Shown: in pieces, positions 49,965 to 59,858 of the stretch
How the letters are laid out: every line of letters begins with the position of its first letter
Position numbering within the stretch: the first letter of the stretch is position 1
NCBI RefSeq assembly: GCF_012849375.1
Contig: NZ_CP051684.1
Location: forward strand, 1,612,001 to 1,676,000
Reading direction: 5' to 3'
Source of the DNA: Duganella dendranthematis
GTDB taxonomy: Bacteria; Pseudomonadota; Gammaproteobacteria; Burkholderiales; Burkholderiaceae_D
DNA length: 64,000 nucleotides
Translations under genes and position numbers: made by a program
The notes under the pieces: model-generated
Told to the model about the DNA's origin: nothing
The model's database searches: none
The model's input: the letters and a program-made list of their open reading frames with translations, nothing else

Positions 49965-50936
49965 ATGAAACATTTCGGAGCAACATCCACCACCGACGAG
50001 GTGCTGGCCGGCAGCGACCTGCGCGGCAAGCGCGCCTTCATCACCGGCGTCTCGGCCGGGCTGGGCGTGGAGACTGCGCGGGCCCTGGTGGCGCATGGCG
50101 CGTCAGTAGTCGGCACCGCGCGCGACCTGGCAAAAGCCGAGCGCGCCACGGCCCAGATCCGGCAGGCGGCGCAAGCCAGCGGCGGCGAACTGACGCTGGT
50201 GCAGATGGACCTGGCCGACCTGGCGTCGGTGCGCGCGTTGGGCGACGCCGTGGTCGCCGCCGGCCAGCCGTTCGACCTGGTGGTGGCCAACGCCGGCATC
50301 ATGGCCACGCCACTCCAACACACCCGCGACGGTTTTGAAAGCCAGTTCGGCACCAATGTGCTGGGCCACTACGTGTTGATCAACCAGTTGGCGGCGTTGA
50401 TGCGGCAAGGCGCGCGGCTAGTCACGCTGTCGTCCAATGGCCACCGTTTCGCCGACGTCGACCTGGAAGATCCGAACTTCGAACACACGCCGTATGATCC
50501 ATGGGTGGCCTACGGCCGCTCGAAGACCGGCGACGCGCTGCTGGCGGTCGCCTTCGACGCGCGCCATCGCCACCGAGGCGTGCGGGCGGCCAGCGTGCAT
50601 CCGGGCGTGATCCAGACTGAGCTGGTGCGCAATATCGAACCGGCAGCGTTCCAGGCGGCGTTCGAGGCCATGAATGCGCAGCATCTGGCGCTGGGCAATC
50701 CGCCATTCGAAGTGAAGTCGGTGCAGCAAGGTGCGGCCACCACCATCTGGGCCGGCGTGGTCGCCGATGCGGATACGATCGGGGGGCGTTATTGCGAGGA
50801 TTGCCAGGTCGGCGAACTGGTGCCCGACGATCTGGAGTTGAGTGCCTTCAGTGCCGGCGTGCGGCGTTATGCGGTCGATCCGGCGCGGGCCGAAGCGCTG
50901 TGGAACAAGGCGGAGCAACTCGTCGGCAACCGTTAA
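49965..50936 (+). CDS. SDR family oxidoreductase (retinol-dehydrogenase-like)
   Basis: A 323-residue short-chain dehydrogenase: TGVSAGLGVETA is the cofactor motif near residue 28, NAGIM follows strand 4, Ser in LVTLSSNGHR and YGRSK give the catalytic triad. The length and the LSSNGHR segment place it with WW-oxidoreductase/retinol-dehydrogenase-like SDRs. Substrate unknown. AGGAGG lies 10 bp before the ATG. Divergent from the AraC gene. Confidence 0.88.
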   Translation: MKHFGATSTTDEVLAGSDLRGKRAFITGVSAGLGVETARALVAHGASVVGTARDLAKAERATAQIRQAAQASGGELTLVQMDLADLASVRALGDAVVAAGQPFDLVVANAGIMATPLQHTRDGFESQFGTNVLGHYVLINQLAALMRQGARLVTLSSNGHRFADVDLEDPNFEHTPYDPWVAYGRSKTGDALLAVAFDARHRHRGVRAASVHPGVIQTELVRNIEPAAFQAAFEAMNAQHLALGNPPFEVKSVQQGAATTIWAGVVADADTIGGRYCEDCQVGELVPDDLELSAFSAGVRRYAVDPARAEALWNKAEQLVGNR

Positions 50937-50964
50937 AAAAAAAACCGCTGCCGAAGCAGCGGTT
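50935..50964 (-). terminator. Bidirectional intrinsic terminator between SDR and ompW
   Basis: AACCGCTGC (50943-50951) and GCAGCGGTT (50956-50964) form a perfect 9-bp stem with a CGAA loop. On the minus strand it ends in a run of ten T including stem bases, so it mainly serves the ompW gene. In the plus direction a weaker TTCTCTCT follows. Confidence 0.85.
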
Positions 50965-50979
50965 CTCTCTACCCGAAGG

Positions 50980-51660
50980 CTAGAAGCCCTTGAAGGCGTA
51001 GCCGATGCTGAAGTTGACCGCCAGCGGATCGAGGCGCACTTCCTGGGTCTGGCCGGTCGAGTAGTGGGCCGTGGTTTTCAGCTTGGTCTTGATGACCGAC
51101 GCATCCAGGAACCATTTCTCGTTGATCTTGTACGTGCCGCCGATCTGGAAGCTGGCTGCCGATTTGTCATCCAGCTTGAAGGTCGCGCCCGGGCCGCCGG
51201 TATTCAGAATGGCGGTCAGCTGGCCCGAACCGCGTTCCTTCTGGAACATGGCGTAGGTATAGCCGAGGCCGACATACGGGCGGAACGCCGAGTCCGCGTT
51301 CAGGAAACGGTACTGGACGAAGAAGGTCGGCGGCAGCACTTCCGCCGTCGCCAGCTTGCCGGTGCCCTGAATGGACCCGGCGCCGGACAGCTCGTGCTTG
51401 TACGGCAGGCCCAGGTCCAGCTCAGCCGAAATATGATCGGTCACCATGTAGCCTATGGTGAAGCGCGGCTTGGTGTCCGAACCGACGTCGGTCTTGGTGC
51501 CCGGCAGCGCCGGTGCCGACACATCGCCCGACTCCACTTTCGGCGTGATCTTGTTGACACCCAGCGTACCCAGCCAGGTACCGGCGGTTTGTTGTGCCGA
51601 TGCAGCCGAAGCCACCGTCATTGCGGCGGCCAGCGCCAGCAGTTTTACCGTTTTATTCAT
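50980..51660 (-). CDS. OmpW family outer-membrane protein
   Basis: A 226-residue protein with signal peptide (about 1-22) and an eight-stranded beta-barrel of the OmpW family: KPRFTIGYMVTDHISAEL, FVQYRFL, RPYVGLGYTYAMF and a C-terminal Phe (IGYAFKGF). OmpW forms a narrow hydrophobic channel of debated function. It lies 31 bp after the GDSL lipoprotein gene with no terminator between, so the two may be cotranscribed. Confidence 0.92.
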   Translation of the reverse strand: MNKTVKLLALAAAMTVASAASAQQTAGTWLGTLGVNKITPKVESGDVSAPALPGTKTDVGSDTKPRFTIGYMVTDHISAELDLGLPYKHELSGAGSIQGTGKLATAEVLPPTFFVQYRFLNADSAFRPYVGLGYTYAMFQKERGSGQLTAILNTGGPGATFKLDDKSAASFQIGGTYKINEKWFLDASVIKTKLKTTAHYSTGQTQEVRLDPLAVNFSIGYAFKGF

Positions 51661-51691
51661 ATCGTCTCCAGATATCTTGTATGTGACTGAA

Positions 51692-53068
51692 TTACAGCCA
51701 GCCCTTGGTCACCATCGCTTTGGACACATAACGCGCCAGCAGCAGGTTGTTGTAAGGGGTTGGGTGTACGTCATCGGCAAACGACCAGTGGCTGACGTCG
51801 CCCGTTTTCAGGTTGCTGGCATTGCACACCAGCGAGCTGCCCAGCGGGTTCTTGGCGGTGCTCAGGTCGCACGCGGTTTCGGACACGTTGGTCAGACCGT
51901 ATGGGCCAGGATTGGTGGCCTGGTCATGGCTGACCGCGAACACGTCCACCAGCAATACTTTCGATTCACTGGCCAGGCCAGTGCTCAGCGCGCTGTTAAA
52001 GGCGTTGACCATGGCGTTGATCAGCGCCTGGGTCGAGGCATCCTTGGTGCGGCCCGACGGCGTGGTGGCCACGTCCGGCAGGTTGTTCACCACCACGTAG
52101 TTGGCGCCGTTGCCGATCAGCTGGGTTTTCACCAGTGCCACCAGTTCGGTGCCGGCCTGGCCCATTGCAGCGACCAGTTCAGGGCCGTGGGCGGTGGCGT
52201 AGTCAGCACCGGCTTTTTGCCCTGCGGCGGTACCGGCGGCGGTAGCCTTGGTCACCATCGGACCATACACAGCAGGGGAAGCGACCGCCGAGTTACCTGG
52301 CTGCACAGCAGCAGCGCCGACTGCGGCCTGGGTAATGGTGGTCTGCGTCGCGCCGCTCTGCGCCGCTGCGGTTTGCGCGGCAGTGCCGATAGCGGCGGCG
52401 GCCGACGCAGGATCGGTAGCGCCGGCCGCCAGCTGACCAACCAGACTGGTGACGTAAGCGGTGTTGCCGGCCGCGGTGCCCGCTGCGGTCGCGGCGGTGC
52501 TCAGCGCACCCAGCTGGAACAGCGCATCGTTACCGCCGGCCATCACCAGCACCAGCTCGTCGCCCTTGAATTTGCCGCCAACGGCTTTCAGGTGGTTGGC
52601 GATCTGGGTCACGACCGGATAGGTCAGCGCGCCCAGCGCGCTGCCGGTCAGCTTGTTGCTTGGTCCAACCGGGTTGGTCACGCGCGAACCGCCCATGGCG
52701 TAGCCGTAGCAGCCGGCGTGCGCAGTGGCCGGCACCGAGAAGCCCTGGGCGGCGTTACCGTCCAGGCCAGTCACGGCGGCGCATGGTGCAGCCAAGCCGA
52801 TCTGGGCGGCGGTCAGCTCGGTCCAGTTTTTGCCGGTCAGGGTTTCGTTGACCGAGGTGTTATTGCCGTTGATGGTGAATTTGCCGCCCTTCAGCGCGGC
52901 GACGGTGCCGACTGCGTAGGAACCGACGTCGGACAGGCTATCGCCGAACGATACCTGTGCGCTGTATTTGACTTTGGTGGTTTGATCGCCGGCTGCTGGA
53001 TCGGTGCCGCCGCAACCCGCAAGGACGGCCAGGGCCATTGCAGCAAGTGCAAGTTTGGTATGACGCAT
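51692..53068 (-). CDS. GDSL/SGNH hydrolase lipoprotein
   Basis: About 458 residues. The signal peptide ends in LAGC (lipidated C19). Block I FGDSLSDVG carries the nucleophile S44, GGND is block III, and DDVHPT near the C-terminus gives the Asp-His pair. These enzymes hydrolyse esters or lipids. A long Ala/Thr/Gly-rich stretch (about residues 190-305) interrupts the catalytic domain. ATG at 53068 has a GGAG site upstream; the frame open to 53170 lacks sense. Confidence 0.88.
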   Translation of the reverse strand: MRHTKLALAAMALAVLAGCGGTDPAAGDQTTKVKYSAQVSFGDSLSDVGSYAVGTVAALKGGKFTINGNNTSVNETLTGKNWTELTAAQIGLAAPCAAVTGLDGNAAQGFSVPATAHAGCYGYAMGGSRVTNPVGPSNKLTGSALGALTYPVVTQIANHLKAVGGKFKGDELVLVMAGGNDALFQLGALSTAATAAGTAAGNTAYVTSLVGQLAAGATDPASAAAAIGTAAQTAAAQSGATQTTITQAAVGAAAVQPGNSAVASPAVYGPMVTKATAAGTAAGQKAGADYATAHGPELVAAMGQAGTELVALVKTQLIGNGANYVVVNNLPDVATTPSGRTKDASTQALINAMVNAFNSALSTGLASESKVLLVDVFAVSHDQATNPGPYGLTNVSETACDLSTAKNPLGSSLVCNASNLKTGDVSHWSFADDVHPTPYNNLLLARYVSKAMVTKGWL

Positions 53069-53242
53069 GTTGTCTCCTAAAAATATTTTTTTGTCTTGTG
53101 ATACGAACGGCCGTGCTATTCGCAACCCAACTAATATGCCAGTCCCGGAAACACTTGTATAGAGGAACACCCCTAAAAACCGGGGTTTGTGAGCAAAAAA
53201 GAACGCTTGCTCGGCGTTTCTTACGCTAGATCAAGGAGCGAT

Positions 53243-54784
53243 TCACCGGCTTGGTGCAGAATCGAGGAAGGCACGCGCTTCCCGCAGGCAAAACGGCGCC
53301 ACCAATCCGGCGTGGTACGCATCCTTGACCGCCTGGTCGGCGGCAGCGGCGCTGCCGGTCTGTTGTTTGGTGAGAGCGCGCAACGCCTCCTTGGCCGCAG
53401 CAAATTCCGTGCGCGAGGTCAGCGATGGCCCCGCCGCCAGTGTGTCCACGTTCAACACCGTCAGTTGCAGGCCGGTCGCATTTTGCGCGCGGAAGTAGGC
53501 CGCCGTGCTGGTGGTGTTGGCGTACGGGACTAACGGGTCTTCATCGCCGCCGCACAGGAACAGCGGCACGGTCGGCGTGTAGGTGCGCAGGTCGTTCTTC
53601 AGCAGCCATTTGCGCAGTGATTGCGCCGGCGCGCAGGCCAGCGGCGCGGCGCTGCTGGCGTTGCACGGGTTGGCCTTGAGGTCGGCCAGGTAGGCGTCGC
53701 GGTAGGCGGTCTTGATCAGGTGATCGGCGCCGAACGCACTGGCGTAGCCGGCCGTCTGCGGCAGCGAGTCGGCGGCAAACAGCACATCGTTGGGCAGCTT
53801 GCCGGCGGCCACCAGTTCGCCCAGGCTTTGCGTGCCGGGCAGCAGCGTGTCGATGCCGCTGGCGTATTTCGGTTCGTAGATATCGCTGGTGCTACTGTAC
53901 AGGTTGGCGCCGGCACGCTGGCCGGCGGTGATCAGCATCGGCAAAAAGCCAGCCGAACCGGTGGTCGGCGCGCCGTTGAAGATAGTGTCGCCGAACTGCA
54001 TCAGCGCGTACGGGCCGGACAACGGCGCGGCGGCCGTCACCGCAAATTCGGACGGGTATTGCGTCTGCATGGCGCGCTGCGTGGCCAGTGCCACAAAGCC
54101 GCCCTGCGAGTAGCCGGTGACCATCAGCCGGCTGGAAGCGCCAACGTTGATGCTGCTGAACACGCTGCGGGCGGCGCGCAAGGCGTCGATCATATCGGCC
54201 GACTGCTGCTGCGCATCCAGATACGGATGGTAGCCGGCAGTCGAGCCGGCATAGCCGACGTAATTCGGCGCCACCACAATGTAGCCCTGGGCCGCGAACA
54301 TGGCGGCGATCAGGCGCGGTTCGGTCGAGGCCAGATTGGCCATGTCCGTGCTTTTTTGTACCGAGGTGCCGTGCGCGTACAACAACACCGGACGGCCGCC
54401 CTGGCAAGCCGCATCGCTGCCCGACGGCACAAAAATGGCGGTGTTGGCCGGCGTGTCGGCGCCGGTGGCATCGATGGTGTGATATTTCAGCGTGTAGGTG
54501 GTGATGGCGCAGGTGGGCGTGCCGGTGACCGCGCTGCCCAACGTGGTGCCGGCGTCGACCAGCGTTTTCAACGCGGCCGGGTCAAGCGTGTTGACAGTGC
54601 TGCCGGCGCTGACCACGACCGGCACCAGCGTGGCGCCGCCAATCGGTTGGCCTCGCAGTTGCGGCGCCGGCGGCGTCGGTTGAGTGACGACACTGCCGCC
54701 GCTGTGGTCGGCACTACCGCCGCCGCCACCGCAGGAGGCCAGGGTCAAGACAAGGGGAATCAGGGCCAGCCGTGCATTGCGCAT
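53243..54784 (-). CDS. Alpha/beta-hydrolase lipoprotein (secretory-lipase-like)
   Basis: About 513 residues: signal peptide ending LASC (lipidated C18) followed by a Gly-rich linker, then an alpha/beta hydrolase fold. Nucleophile elbow GYSQGG, an acid in CGGDEDPLVPY, oxyanion region LLYAHGTSV. It resembles secreted lipases/esterases with the cap inserted after the nucleophile. The ATG at 54784 is preceded by AAGGA; an in-frame TTG at 54799 is less likely. It precedes the GDSL gene in the same direction, suggesting a cluster of surface esterases. Confidence 0.85.
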   Translation of the reverse strand: MRNARLALIPLVLTLASCGGGGGSADHSGGSVVTQPTPPAPQLRGQPIGGATLVPVVVSAGSTVNTLDPAALKTLVDAGTTLGSAVTGTPTCAITTYTLKYHTIDATGADTPANTAIFVPSGSDAACQGGRPVLLYAHGTSVQKSTDMANLASTEPRLIAAMFAAQGYIVVAPNYVGYAGSTAGYHPYLDAQQQSADMIDALRAARSVFSSINVGASSRLMVTGYSQGGFVALATQRAMQTQYPSEFAVTAAAPLSGPYALMQFGDTIFNGAPTTGSAGFLPMLITAGQRAGANLYSSTSDIYEPKYASGIDTLLPGTQSLGELVAAGKLPNDVLFAADSLPQTAGYASAFGADHLIKTAYRDAYLADLKANPCNASSAAPLACAPAQSLRKWLLKNDLRTYTPTVPLFLCGGDEDPLVPYANTTSTAAYFRAQNATGLQLTVLNVDTLAAGPSLTSRTEFAAAKEALRALTKQQTGSAAAADQAVKDAYHAGLVAPFCLREARAFLDSAPSR

Positions 54785-54850
54785 ATCACATCCTTGCAAG
54801 ATGGCCGGGCGAGTATTTCGGCCGGCAACGAATTCATCTTAGCAGGTGAA

Positions 54851-54871
54851 ACTGCCGCACAAAACGGCAGT
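54851..54871 (-). terminator. Possible terminator of the purine operon
   Basis: ACTGCCG (54851-54857) and CGGCAGT (54865-54871) form a perfect 7-bp stem 3 bp beyond the tsaC-type gene stop. On the minus strand only TTTC follows, so the U tract is short. Termination is plausible but not certain. Confidence 0.45.
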
Positions 54872-54874
54872 GGC

Positions 54875-55960
54875 TTATTTTTGCAACAGCGAGGCTATCA
54901 CGCCAGCCGAGCCGAACACGGAGCGGCGCAGTCTATCGTTGACGCCCAGCCAGGCGCCATCCTGCGGCGGCGTTTCGACCAGGATCAGGCCGGCACCGGT
55001 CTGATCCATATCCCGCAGCGCAGCGTACAGGCCGTAAGCGTAGCCGGCAGGATCGGCAGGCAGCATGCAGTGGGCATGGGCCGAGGCGGTCAGCGCGGCC
55101 GGCAAGTCGTGGCCGATCAGCGCCACCTTGACGCCTTTGGCGTGCAACTGGGACAAGGTAGCGGCAAAGCCATCGGCCGCCAGCATGGTGACCGGCGTGC
55201 GCGGCGCGTAGTGCGATTCCAGCGTACCGGAGGCGCGCGGCGCGGCCTGATCCGGCGCGGCCGGCAGCATGCCGATCACCTCCGCAATCTGTTGCGCGCT
55301 GATGTGGCCGGGACGCAACAGCACCGGGCCGTGCGTCGCCAGGCGCGACATATCGACGATGGTGGATTCGATCCCCACCTCGCTCGAACCGCCTTCCAGC
55401 ACGCGGCTCAGTTCGGCTGCGGAGCAGGCATCGTCACCGTTCAGTGCGCCGTCGTCGTGCGCGTCCATGCCGAACTCATCGCGCACATGCTGCGCGGTGG
55501 TCGGGCTGACGTTGCCGAACTTGTTGGCCGATGGCGCCGCCAGGCCGCCCTTGCCACCTTTAAACGCCTGCAACAGCGCGATGGCGACCGGGTGCGACGG
55601 ACAACGCATGCCGACGCTGTCCTGGCCGGCCGAGACGGCGTCCGGGATGCGCGGATGGCGCTTGAGGATCAAGGTCAGCGGGCCAGGCCAGAAGGCTTGC
55701 ACCAGCTGGCGCGCTGCGTCGGGCACGTCGGTGGTCCAGTAGTCGAGATCGGCGCCGGGAGCGAGGTGCACGATCACCGGATGATCATGCGGCCGGCCCT
55801 TGGCTTCGTAGATGCGCGCCACGGCGGCCGGATTTTCAGCGTCCGCACCGAGGCCGTAGACGGTCTCGGTAGGAAACGCCACCAGCCCGCCCTGCTCCAG
55901 AATGGCCGCCGCTTCGGCAATGGCGGCCTGGTCGGCGACAGTTGCGGATGGCTGCTTCAA
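54875..55960 (-). CDS. L-threonylcarbamoyladenylate synthase, Sua5 type
   Basis: A 361-residue protein with the YrdC/TsaC domain (about 10-200: [42 protein letters not shown]) plus a C-terminal Sua5 domain (about 220-355), so it is the long Sua5 form. It makes threonylcarbamoyl-AMP for the t6A tRNA modification. Fourth gene of purC-purE-purK, overlapping purK by 4 bp. Confidence 0.93.
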   Translation of the reverse strand: MKQPSATVADQAAIAEAAAILEQGGLVAFPTETVYGLGADAENPAAVARIYEAKGRPHDHPVIVHLAPGADLDYWTTDVPDAARQLVQAFWPGPLTLILKRHPRIPDAVSAGQDSVGMRCPSHPVAIALLQAFKGGKGGLAAPSANKFGNVSPTTAQHVRDEFGMDAHDDGALNGDDACSAAELSRVLEGGSSEVGIESTIVDMSRLATHGPVLLRPGHISAQQIAEVIGMLPAAPDQAAPRASGTLESHYAPRTPVTMLAADGFAATLSQLHAKGVKVALIGHDLPAALTASAHAHCMLPADPAGYAYGLYAALRDMDQTGAGLILVETPPQDGAWLGVNDRLRRSVFGSAGVIASLLQK

Positions 55961-57162
55961 GGTGCGATCCCGAGCACGGCGCAGGCGGCGTTGAGCTGCT
56001 GCTGCGCTTGCGCCAGCGTCGGCGCGATGAAGGTCAGGTGGCCCATCTTGCGGGCACGGCGCGGATCGTCCTTGCCGTACAGGTGCAGATTGGCGCCCGG
56101 CAGCGCCAGGATTTCATTCCAGGCCGGTTCGCGCGCGCTGTCGCCAACCTCGCTGTCGTCGGTGAACCAGACGTCACCCAGAATGTTCAGCATCACGGCC
56201 GCCGAATGCTGGCGCACATCGCCCAGCGGCAGTTGCGCCATGGCGCGCACTTGCTGCGCGAACTGGCTGGTGACGCAGGCGTCGATGGTGTAGTGGCCGC
56301 TGTTGTGCGGACGCGGCGCCATTTCGTTGACCACCAGCGAACCGTCGGTCAGCACGAAGAATTCGATGCACAGCACGCCCACGTAACCGAGCTCGGCCAC
56401 GATGGCTTGCGCCGCCTTCTGCGCTTTCAAGGCGCTCTCTTCCGACACGTTCGGGCCTGGCACGGTGGTGGTGAACAGGATGCCGTCGCGGTGCACGTTC
56501 TCGGCGATCGGATAGACCACCGATTCGCCGTCGTGGCCGCGCGCGGTCAGCACCGACACCTCGTACGCCAGCGGCAGCATCTTCTCCAGCAGGCAAGTCA
56601 CCTTGTCCATGGATTCAAACGCGGCCTGCACGTCGGCGCGCGATTTCACGCGCACCTGGCCTTTGCCGTCGTAGCCCATGCGCACGGTTTTCAGGATGCC
56701 CGGCAGCAGGTCATCGCTGATGGCGTCGATATCTTCTTGCGAAGCGATCACTTTGTGCGGCGCCGGCAGCACGCCCGACTTGTCGGCGCAGCTGACGAAG
56801 AAGCGCTTCTCGGCCACACGGTCCTGCGCGACCGACACGCCGTGCGCGTTGGGCGCCACGAACACCGATTGCGCCAGGCGCGACAGGCTGTCCGCCGGGA
56901 CGTTTTCAAACTCGGTGGTGACGGCGGCGCATTGCGCAGCCAGCGCGTCGAGGCCGGCGTTATCGCTGTAGCCGGCGTTGACCAGCCGTTGGGCGACCTG
57001 GCCGGCCGGGCAATCTTCCGACGGCTCCAGCACGGCAACCTGATAACCCATGGCCTGCGCGGCCTGGGCAAACATGCGGCCCAGCTGGCCGCCGCCCATC
57101 ACACCCAGCCAGGCTGGTGGATTGGCTTGCGGCAGGATGGGCTGTAACTTCGTATCACTCAT
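55957..57162 (-). CDS. purK: 5-(carboxyamino)imidazole ribonucleotide synthase
   Basis: A 401-residue ATP-grasp enzyme: [17 protein letters not shown] start, [26 protein letters not shown]. It carboxylates AIR to N5-CAIR with ATP and bicarbonate, feeding PurE. It starts directly after the purE stop. Confidence 0.96.
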   Translation of the reverse strand: MSDTKLQPILPQANPPAWLGVMGGGQLGRMFAQAAQAMGYQVAVLEPSEDCPAGQVAQRLVNAGYSDNAGLDALAAQCAAVTTEFENVPADSLSRLAQSVFVAPNAHGVSVAQDRVAEKRFFVSCADKSGVLPAPHKVIASQEDIDAISDDLLPGILKTVRMGYDGKGQVRVKSRADVQAAFESMDKVTCLLEKMLPLAYEVSVLTARGHDGESVVYPIAENVHRDGILFTTTVPGPNVSEESALKAQKAAQAIVAELGYVGVLCIEFFVLTDGSLVVNEMAPRPHNSGHYTIDACVTSQFAQQVRAMAQLPLGDVRQHSAAVMLNILGDVWFTDDSEVGDSAREPAWNEILALPGANLHLYGKDDPRRARKMGHLTFIAPTLAQAQQQLNAACAVLGIAP

Positions 57163-57660
57163 TTATTCAACCGGCAGAGTCATGGCCTTGGCGACCTCGG
57201 TTTGCGAAACGCGGAACGCTTCCAGCTTGTCGGCCAGCGCGTCGTCGGTGGCGGCCAGCATAGCCACGGCGGTCAGCGCCGCATTGGCGGCGCCCGCTTC
57301 ACCGATGGCGAAGGTGGAAACCGGCACGCCTTTCGGCATTTGCAGGATCGACAGCATGGAGTCTTCGCCGCGCAGATATTTCGACGGCACCGGCACGCCC
57401 AGCACCGGCACGATGGTCATGGCCGCAACCATGCCCGGCAAGTGCGCGGCACCGCCAGCGCCGGCGATGATGGCGCGCAGGCCGCGCGCACGGGCGCTCT
57501 TGGCGTACGCATACATTTCGTCCGGCATGCGGTGCGCGGAAATCACTTGCGCTTCAAACGGCACGTCGAACTGCTTGAGGATGGCTACGGCGTTCGACAT
57601 CACGTCCCAGTCCGAAGACGAGCCCATGATGACGCCGACCACTGGTTTTTGATCCGCCAT
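57163..57660 (-). CDS. purE: 5-(carboxyamino)imidazole ribonucleotide mutase
   Basis: A 165-residue class I Pur[15 protein letters not shown] with the catalytic [18 protein letters not shown] with the conserved His, and [13 protein letters not shown]. Converts N5-CAIR to CAIR. It sits 2 bp after purC. Confidence 0.97.
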   Translation of the reverse strand: MADQKPVVGVIMGSSSDWDVMSNAVAILKQFDVPFEAQVISAHRMPDEMYAYAKSARARGLRAIIAGAGGAAHLPGMVAAMTIVPVLGVPVPSKYLRGEDSMLSILQMPKGVPVSTFAIGEAGAANAALTAVAMLAATDDALADKLEAFRVSQTEVAKAMTLPVE

Positions 57661-57662
57661 TT

Positions 57663-58559
57663 TTATACCTTCAGCTTTTCGCCGGTCAGGCGTTCGATGG
57701 CTTCGAAATACTTGGCCTGGGTTTTATCGATGACGTCGGCCGGCAGCGCTGGCGCCGGTGCGGTCTTGCCCCAGTCGGTCAGGGTCTCCAGATAGTCGCG
57801 CACGAACTGCTTGTCGAACGACGGCGGCGAGATGCCGACCGCGTACGAATCGGCCGGCCAGAAGCGCGACGAGTCGGCGGTCAGCACTTCGTCCATCAGG
57901 TGCATGACGCCATTGTCGTCGAGGCCGAATTCAAACTTGGTGTCGGCGATGATGATGCCGCGCGAGGCGGCGTATTCCGACGCTTCGGTGTACAACTTGA
58001 TGGCGACATCGCGCATTTTGGCGGCCAGTTCGGCGCCGATGCGGGATTCCATGTCTTCAAAGCTGATGTTCTCGTCATGCTCGCCCAGGTCGGCCTTGGC
58101 GGCTGGCGTGAAGATCGGCTGTGGCAGCTTTTCAGCCTGTTGCAGGCCTTCTGGCAGCTTGATGCCGCAGATCGAACCGGTGGCCTGGTAGTCTTTCCAG
58201 CCCGAGCCGATGATGTAGCCGCGCACTACGGCCTCCACCATGATCGGCTTCAGCCGCTTGGCGACCACGGCGCGGCCCTTGACCTGCTCCACTTCGTCGG
58301 CGGCCACCACGGATTCCGGCGCCACGCCGGTCAGGTGGTTCGGCACGATGTGGCCCAGCTTCTCGAACCAGAAGTCGGTCATCTGGTTCAGTACCTTGCC
58401 CTTGCCGGGAATCGGTTCATTCATGACAACGTCGAAGGCCGACAGGCGGTCGGAGGTCACGATGAGGATTTTGTCATCGCCGACAGCGTAGTTGTCGCGG
58501 ACTTTGCCATGACCGAGGAGTGGCAGGGACTTGATGGAAGACTGGTAGAGGCTGTTCAT
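57663..58559 (-). CDS. purC: SAICAR synthase
   Basis: A 298-residue enzyme: [18 protein letters not shown] start, [28 protein letters not shown] and [15 protein letters not shown] are diagnostic. Joins CAIR and aspartate. ATG at 58559 is the family start; the upstream frame to 58649 crosses a terminator. First gene of the purC-purE-purK-sua5 operon. Confidence 0.96.
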   Translation of the reverse strand: MNSLYQSSIKSLPLLGHGKVRDNYAVGDDKILIVTSDRLSAFDVVMNEPIPGKGKVLNQMTDFWFEKLGHIVPNHLTGVAPESVVAADEVEQVKGRAVVAKRLKPIMVEAVVRGYIIGSGWKDYQATGSICGIKLPEGLQQAEKLPQPIFTPAAKADLGEHDENISFEDMESRIGAELAAKMRDVAIKLYTEASEYAASRGIIIADTKFEFGLDDNGVMHLMDEVLTADSSRFWPADSYAVGISPPSFDKQFVRDYLETLTDWGKTAPAPALPADVIDKTQAKYFEAIERLTGEKLKV

Positions 58560-58575
58560 AGCAGGGGAATGTAAT

Positions 58576-58618
58576 GAAAAAGCAAAAACCGGCGACAGAG
58601 GAATGCTCGATCGCCGGT
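58576..58618 (-). terminator. Intrinsic terminator of the fba gene
   Basis: ACCGGCGA (58588-58595) and TCGCCGGT (58611-58618) form a perfect 8-bp stem around a 15-base loop. On the minus strand TTTTT, GC and TTTTT follow. It separates fba from the purine operon, whose promoter must lie in the short region before purC. Confidence 0.75.
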
Positions 58619-58668
58619 CGAAAGAGTCGGATTGGTCCGTAAGAACCAACCCGTTCCAAAACAGAATT

Positions 58669-59733
58669 TTACTTCACAATCTGGGACAGCTCGCCGGCTT
58701 TGTAGCGTTCAGCCATTTTATCCAGTGGAATTGGCTTGATTTTCGACGCCTGGCCTTCGCAGCCGAAGGCCTGGAAACGTGCGCGGACAACTTGCTCCGC
58801 AGCAGCGCGGGCTGGCTTCAGGAAGTCGCGAGGGTCGAATTTCGACGGGTTCTGGAACATGTACTGACGTACGGCGGCGGTCATCGCCAGACGGATGTCG
58901 GTGTCGATGTTGATCTTGCGCACGCCGTGACGGATGCCTTCCTGGATCTCTTCGACCGGCACGCCGTAGGTTTCCTTCATGTCTCCGCCGAATTCGCGGA
59001 TGATGGCCAGCAGTTCCTGCGGCACCGACGACGAGCCGTGCATCACCAGGTGGGTGTTGGGAATGCGGGCGTGGATTTCCTTGATGCGGTCGATGGCCAG
59101 GATGTCGCCGGTTGGCTTGCGGGTGAATTTGTAGGCGCCGTGCGAGGTGCCGATGGCGATCGCCAGCGCGTCGCACTGGGTGCGTTGCACGAAGTCGGCC
59201 GCTTGCGCCACGTCGGTCAGCAGCTGTTCGCGGGTCATGGTGCCGTCCGCGCCGTGGCCGTCTTCCTTGTCGCCCTTCATGGTTTCCAGCGAACCGAGCA
59301 CGCCCAGTTCGGCTTCCACCGTCACGCCGATGGCGTGCGAGAACTTGACCACTTCTTTCGAGACGTCGACGTTGTACTCGTACGACGCCACCGACTTGCC
59401 GTCGGCTTCCAGCGAACCGTCCATCATCACCGAGCTGAAGCCCGAGCGGATGGCGGCCATGCAGACCGCCGGCGACTGGCCGTGGTCCTGGTGCATGACG
59501 ACCGGGATGTGCGGATAGGCTTCGATGGCGGCGTCGATCAGGTGACGCAGGAAGGCTTCGCCGGCGTATTTGCGGGCGCCGGCCGACGCCTGCATGATCA
59601 CCGGCGAATTGAGCGCATCGGCGGCAGCCATGATGGCCTGCACTTGCTCCAGATTGTTGACGTTGAACGCAGGGATGCCATAACCGTTTTCGGCGGCATG
59701 GTCCAGCAGTTGACGCATGGATACGAGGGACAT
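58669..59733 (-). CDS. fba: Class II fructose-bisphosphate aldolase
   Basis: A 354-residue zinc aldolase of the Calvin-cycle-like (CbbA) subtype: [24 protein letters not shown] (zinc-binding His, catalytic Asp), [29 protein letters not shown] and KINIDTDIR are present. Cleaves fructose 1,6-bisphosphate. ATG at 59733 has a GGAGAG site; the longer frame to 59826 is non-homologous. Confidence 0.96.
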   Translation of the reverse strand: MSLVSMRQLLDHAAENGYGIPAFNVNNLEQVQAIMAAADALNSPVIMQASAGARKYAGEAFLRHLIDAAIEAYPHIPVVMHQDHGQSPAVCMAAIRSGFSSVMMDGSLEADGKSVASYEYNVDVSKEVVKFSHAIGVTVEAELGVLGSLETMKGDKEDGHGADGTMTREQLLTDVAQAADFVQRTQCDALAIAIGTSHGAYKFTRKPTGDILAIDRIKEIHARIPNTHLVMHGSSSVPQELLAIIREFGGDMKETYGVPVEEIQEGIRHGVRKINIDTDIRLAMTAAVRQYMFQNPSKFDPRDFLKPARAAAEQVVRARFQAFGCEGQASKIKPIPLDKMAERYKAGELSQIVK

Positions 59734-59777
59734 GGTAACTCTCCAAAAACAATAAAAAAACCTGTTACCGTCCGTCG

Positions 59778-59848
59778 CCCCGCGCGGGCGGGGTCCCATA
59801 CATCGGCTGCCAGTGAGGCGCAGCATGGGTTCCCGCTTGCGCGGGAAC
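59778..59848. repeat. Pair of REP-like palindromes between pyk and fba
   Basis: CCCCGC/GCGGGG (59778-59793) and GTTCCCGC/GCGGGAAC (59829-59848) are two GC-rich palindromes in a 125-bp gap. The flanks share CCGTCG/CGACGG-like ends, as in dispersed REP elements of betaproteobacteria. A similar but imperfect copy is at 61338-61358. They may stabilise or end the pyk transcript; neither has a U tract. Confidence 0.5.
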
Positions 59849-59858
59849 GACGGCGGTC

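Noticed and set aside
53152..53200. A terminator-like ACCCC...GGGGT hairpin after the alpha/beta-hydrolase gene
   Set aside because: The stem is only about five bp with an A-rich loop and no U tract in the required direction.
53621..56293. An 890-codon open frame on the plus strand across the hydrolase and sua5-type genes
   Set aside because: It is antisense to two well-supported genes, has Arg/Gly/His-rich composition without any domain, and arises from GC-biased third positions.
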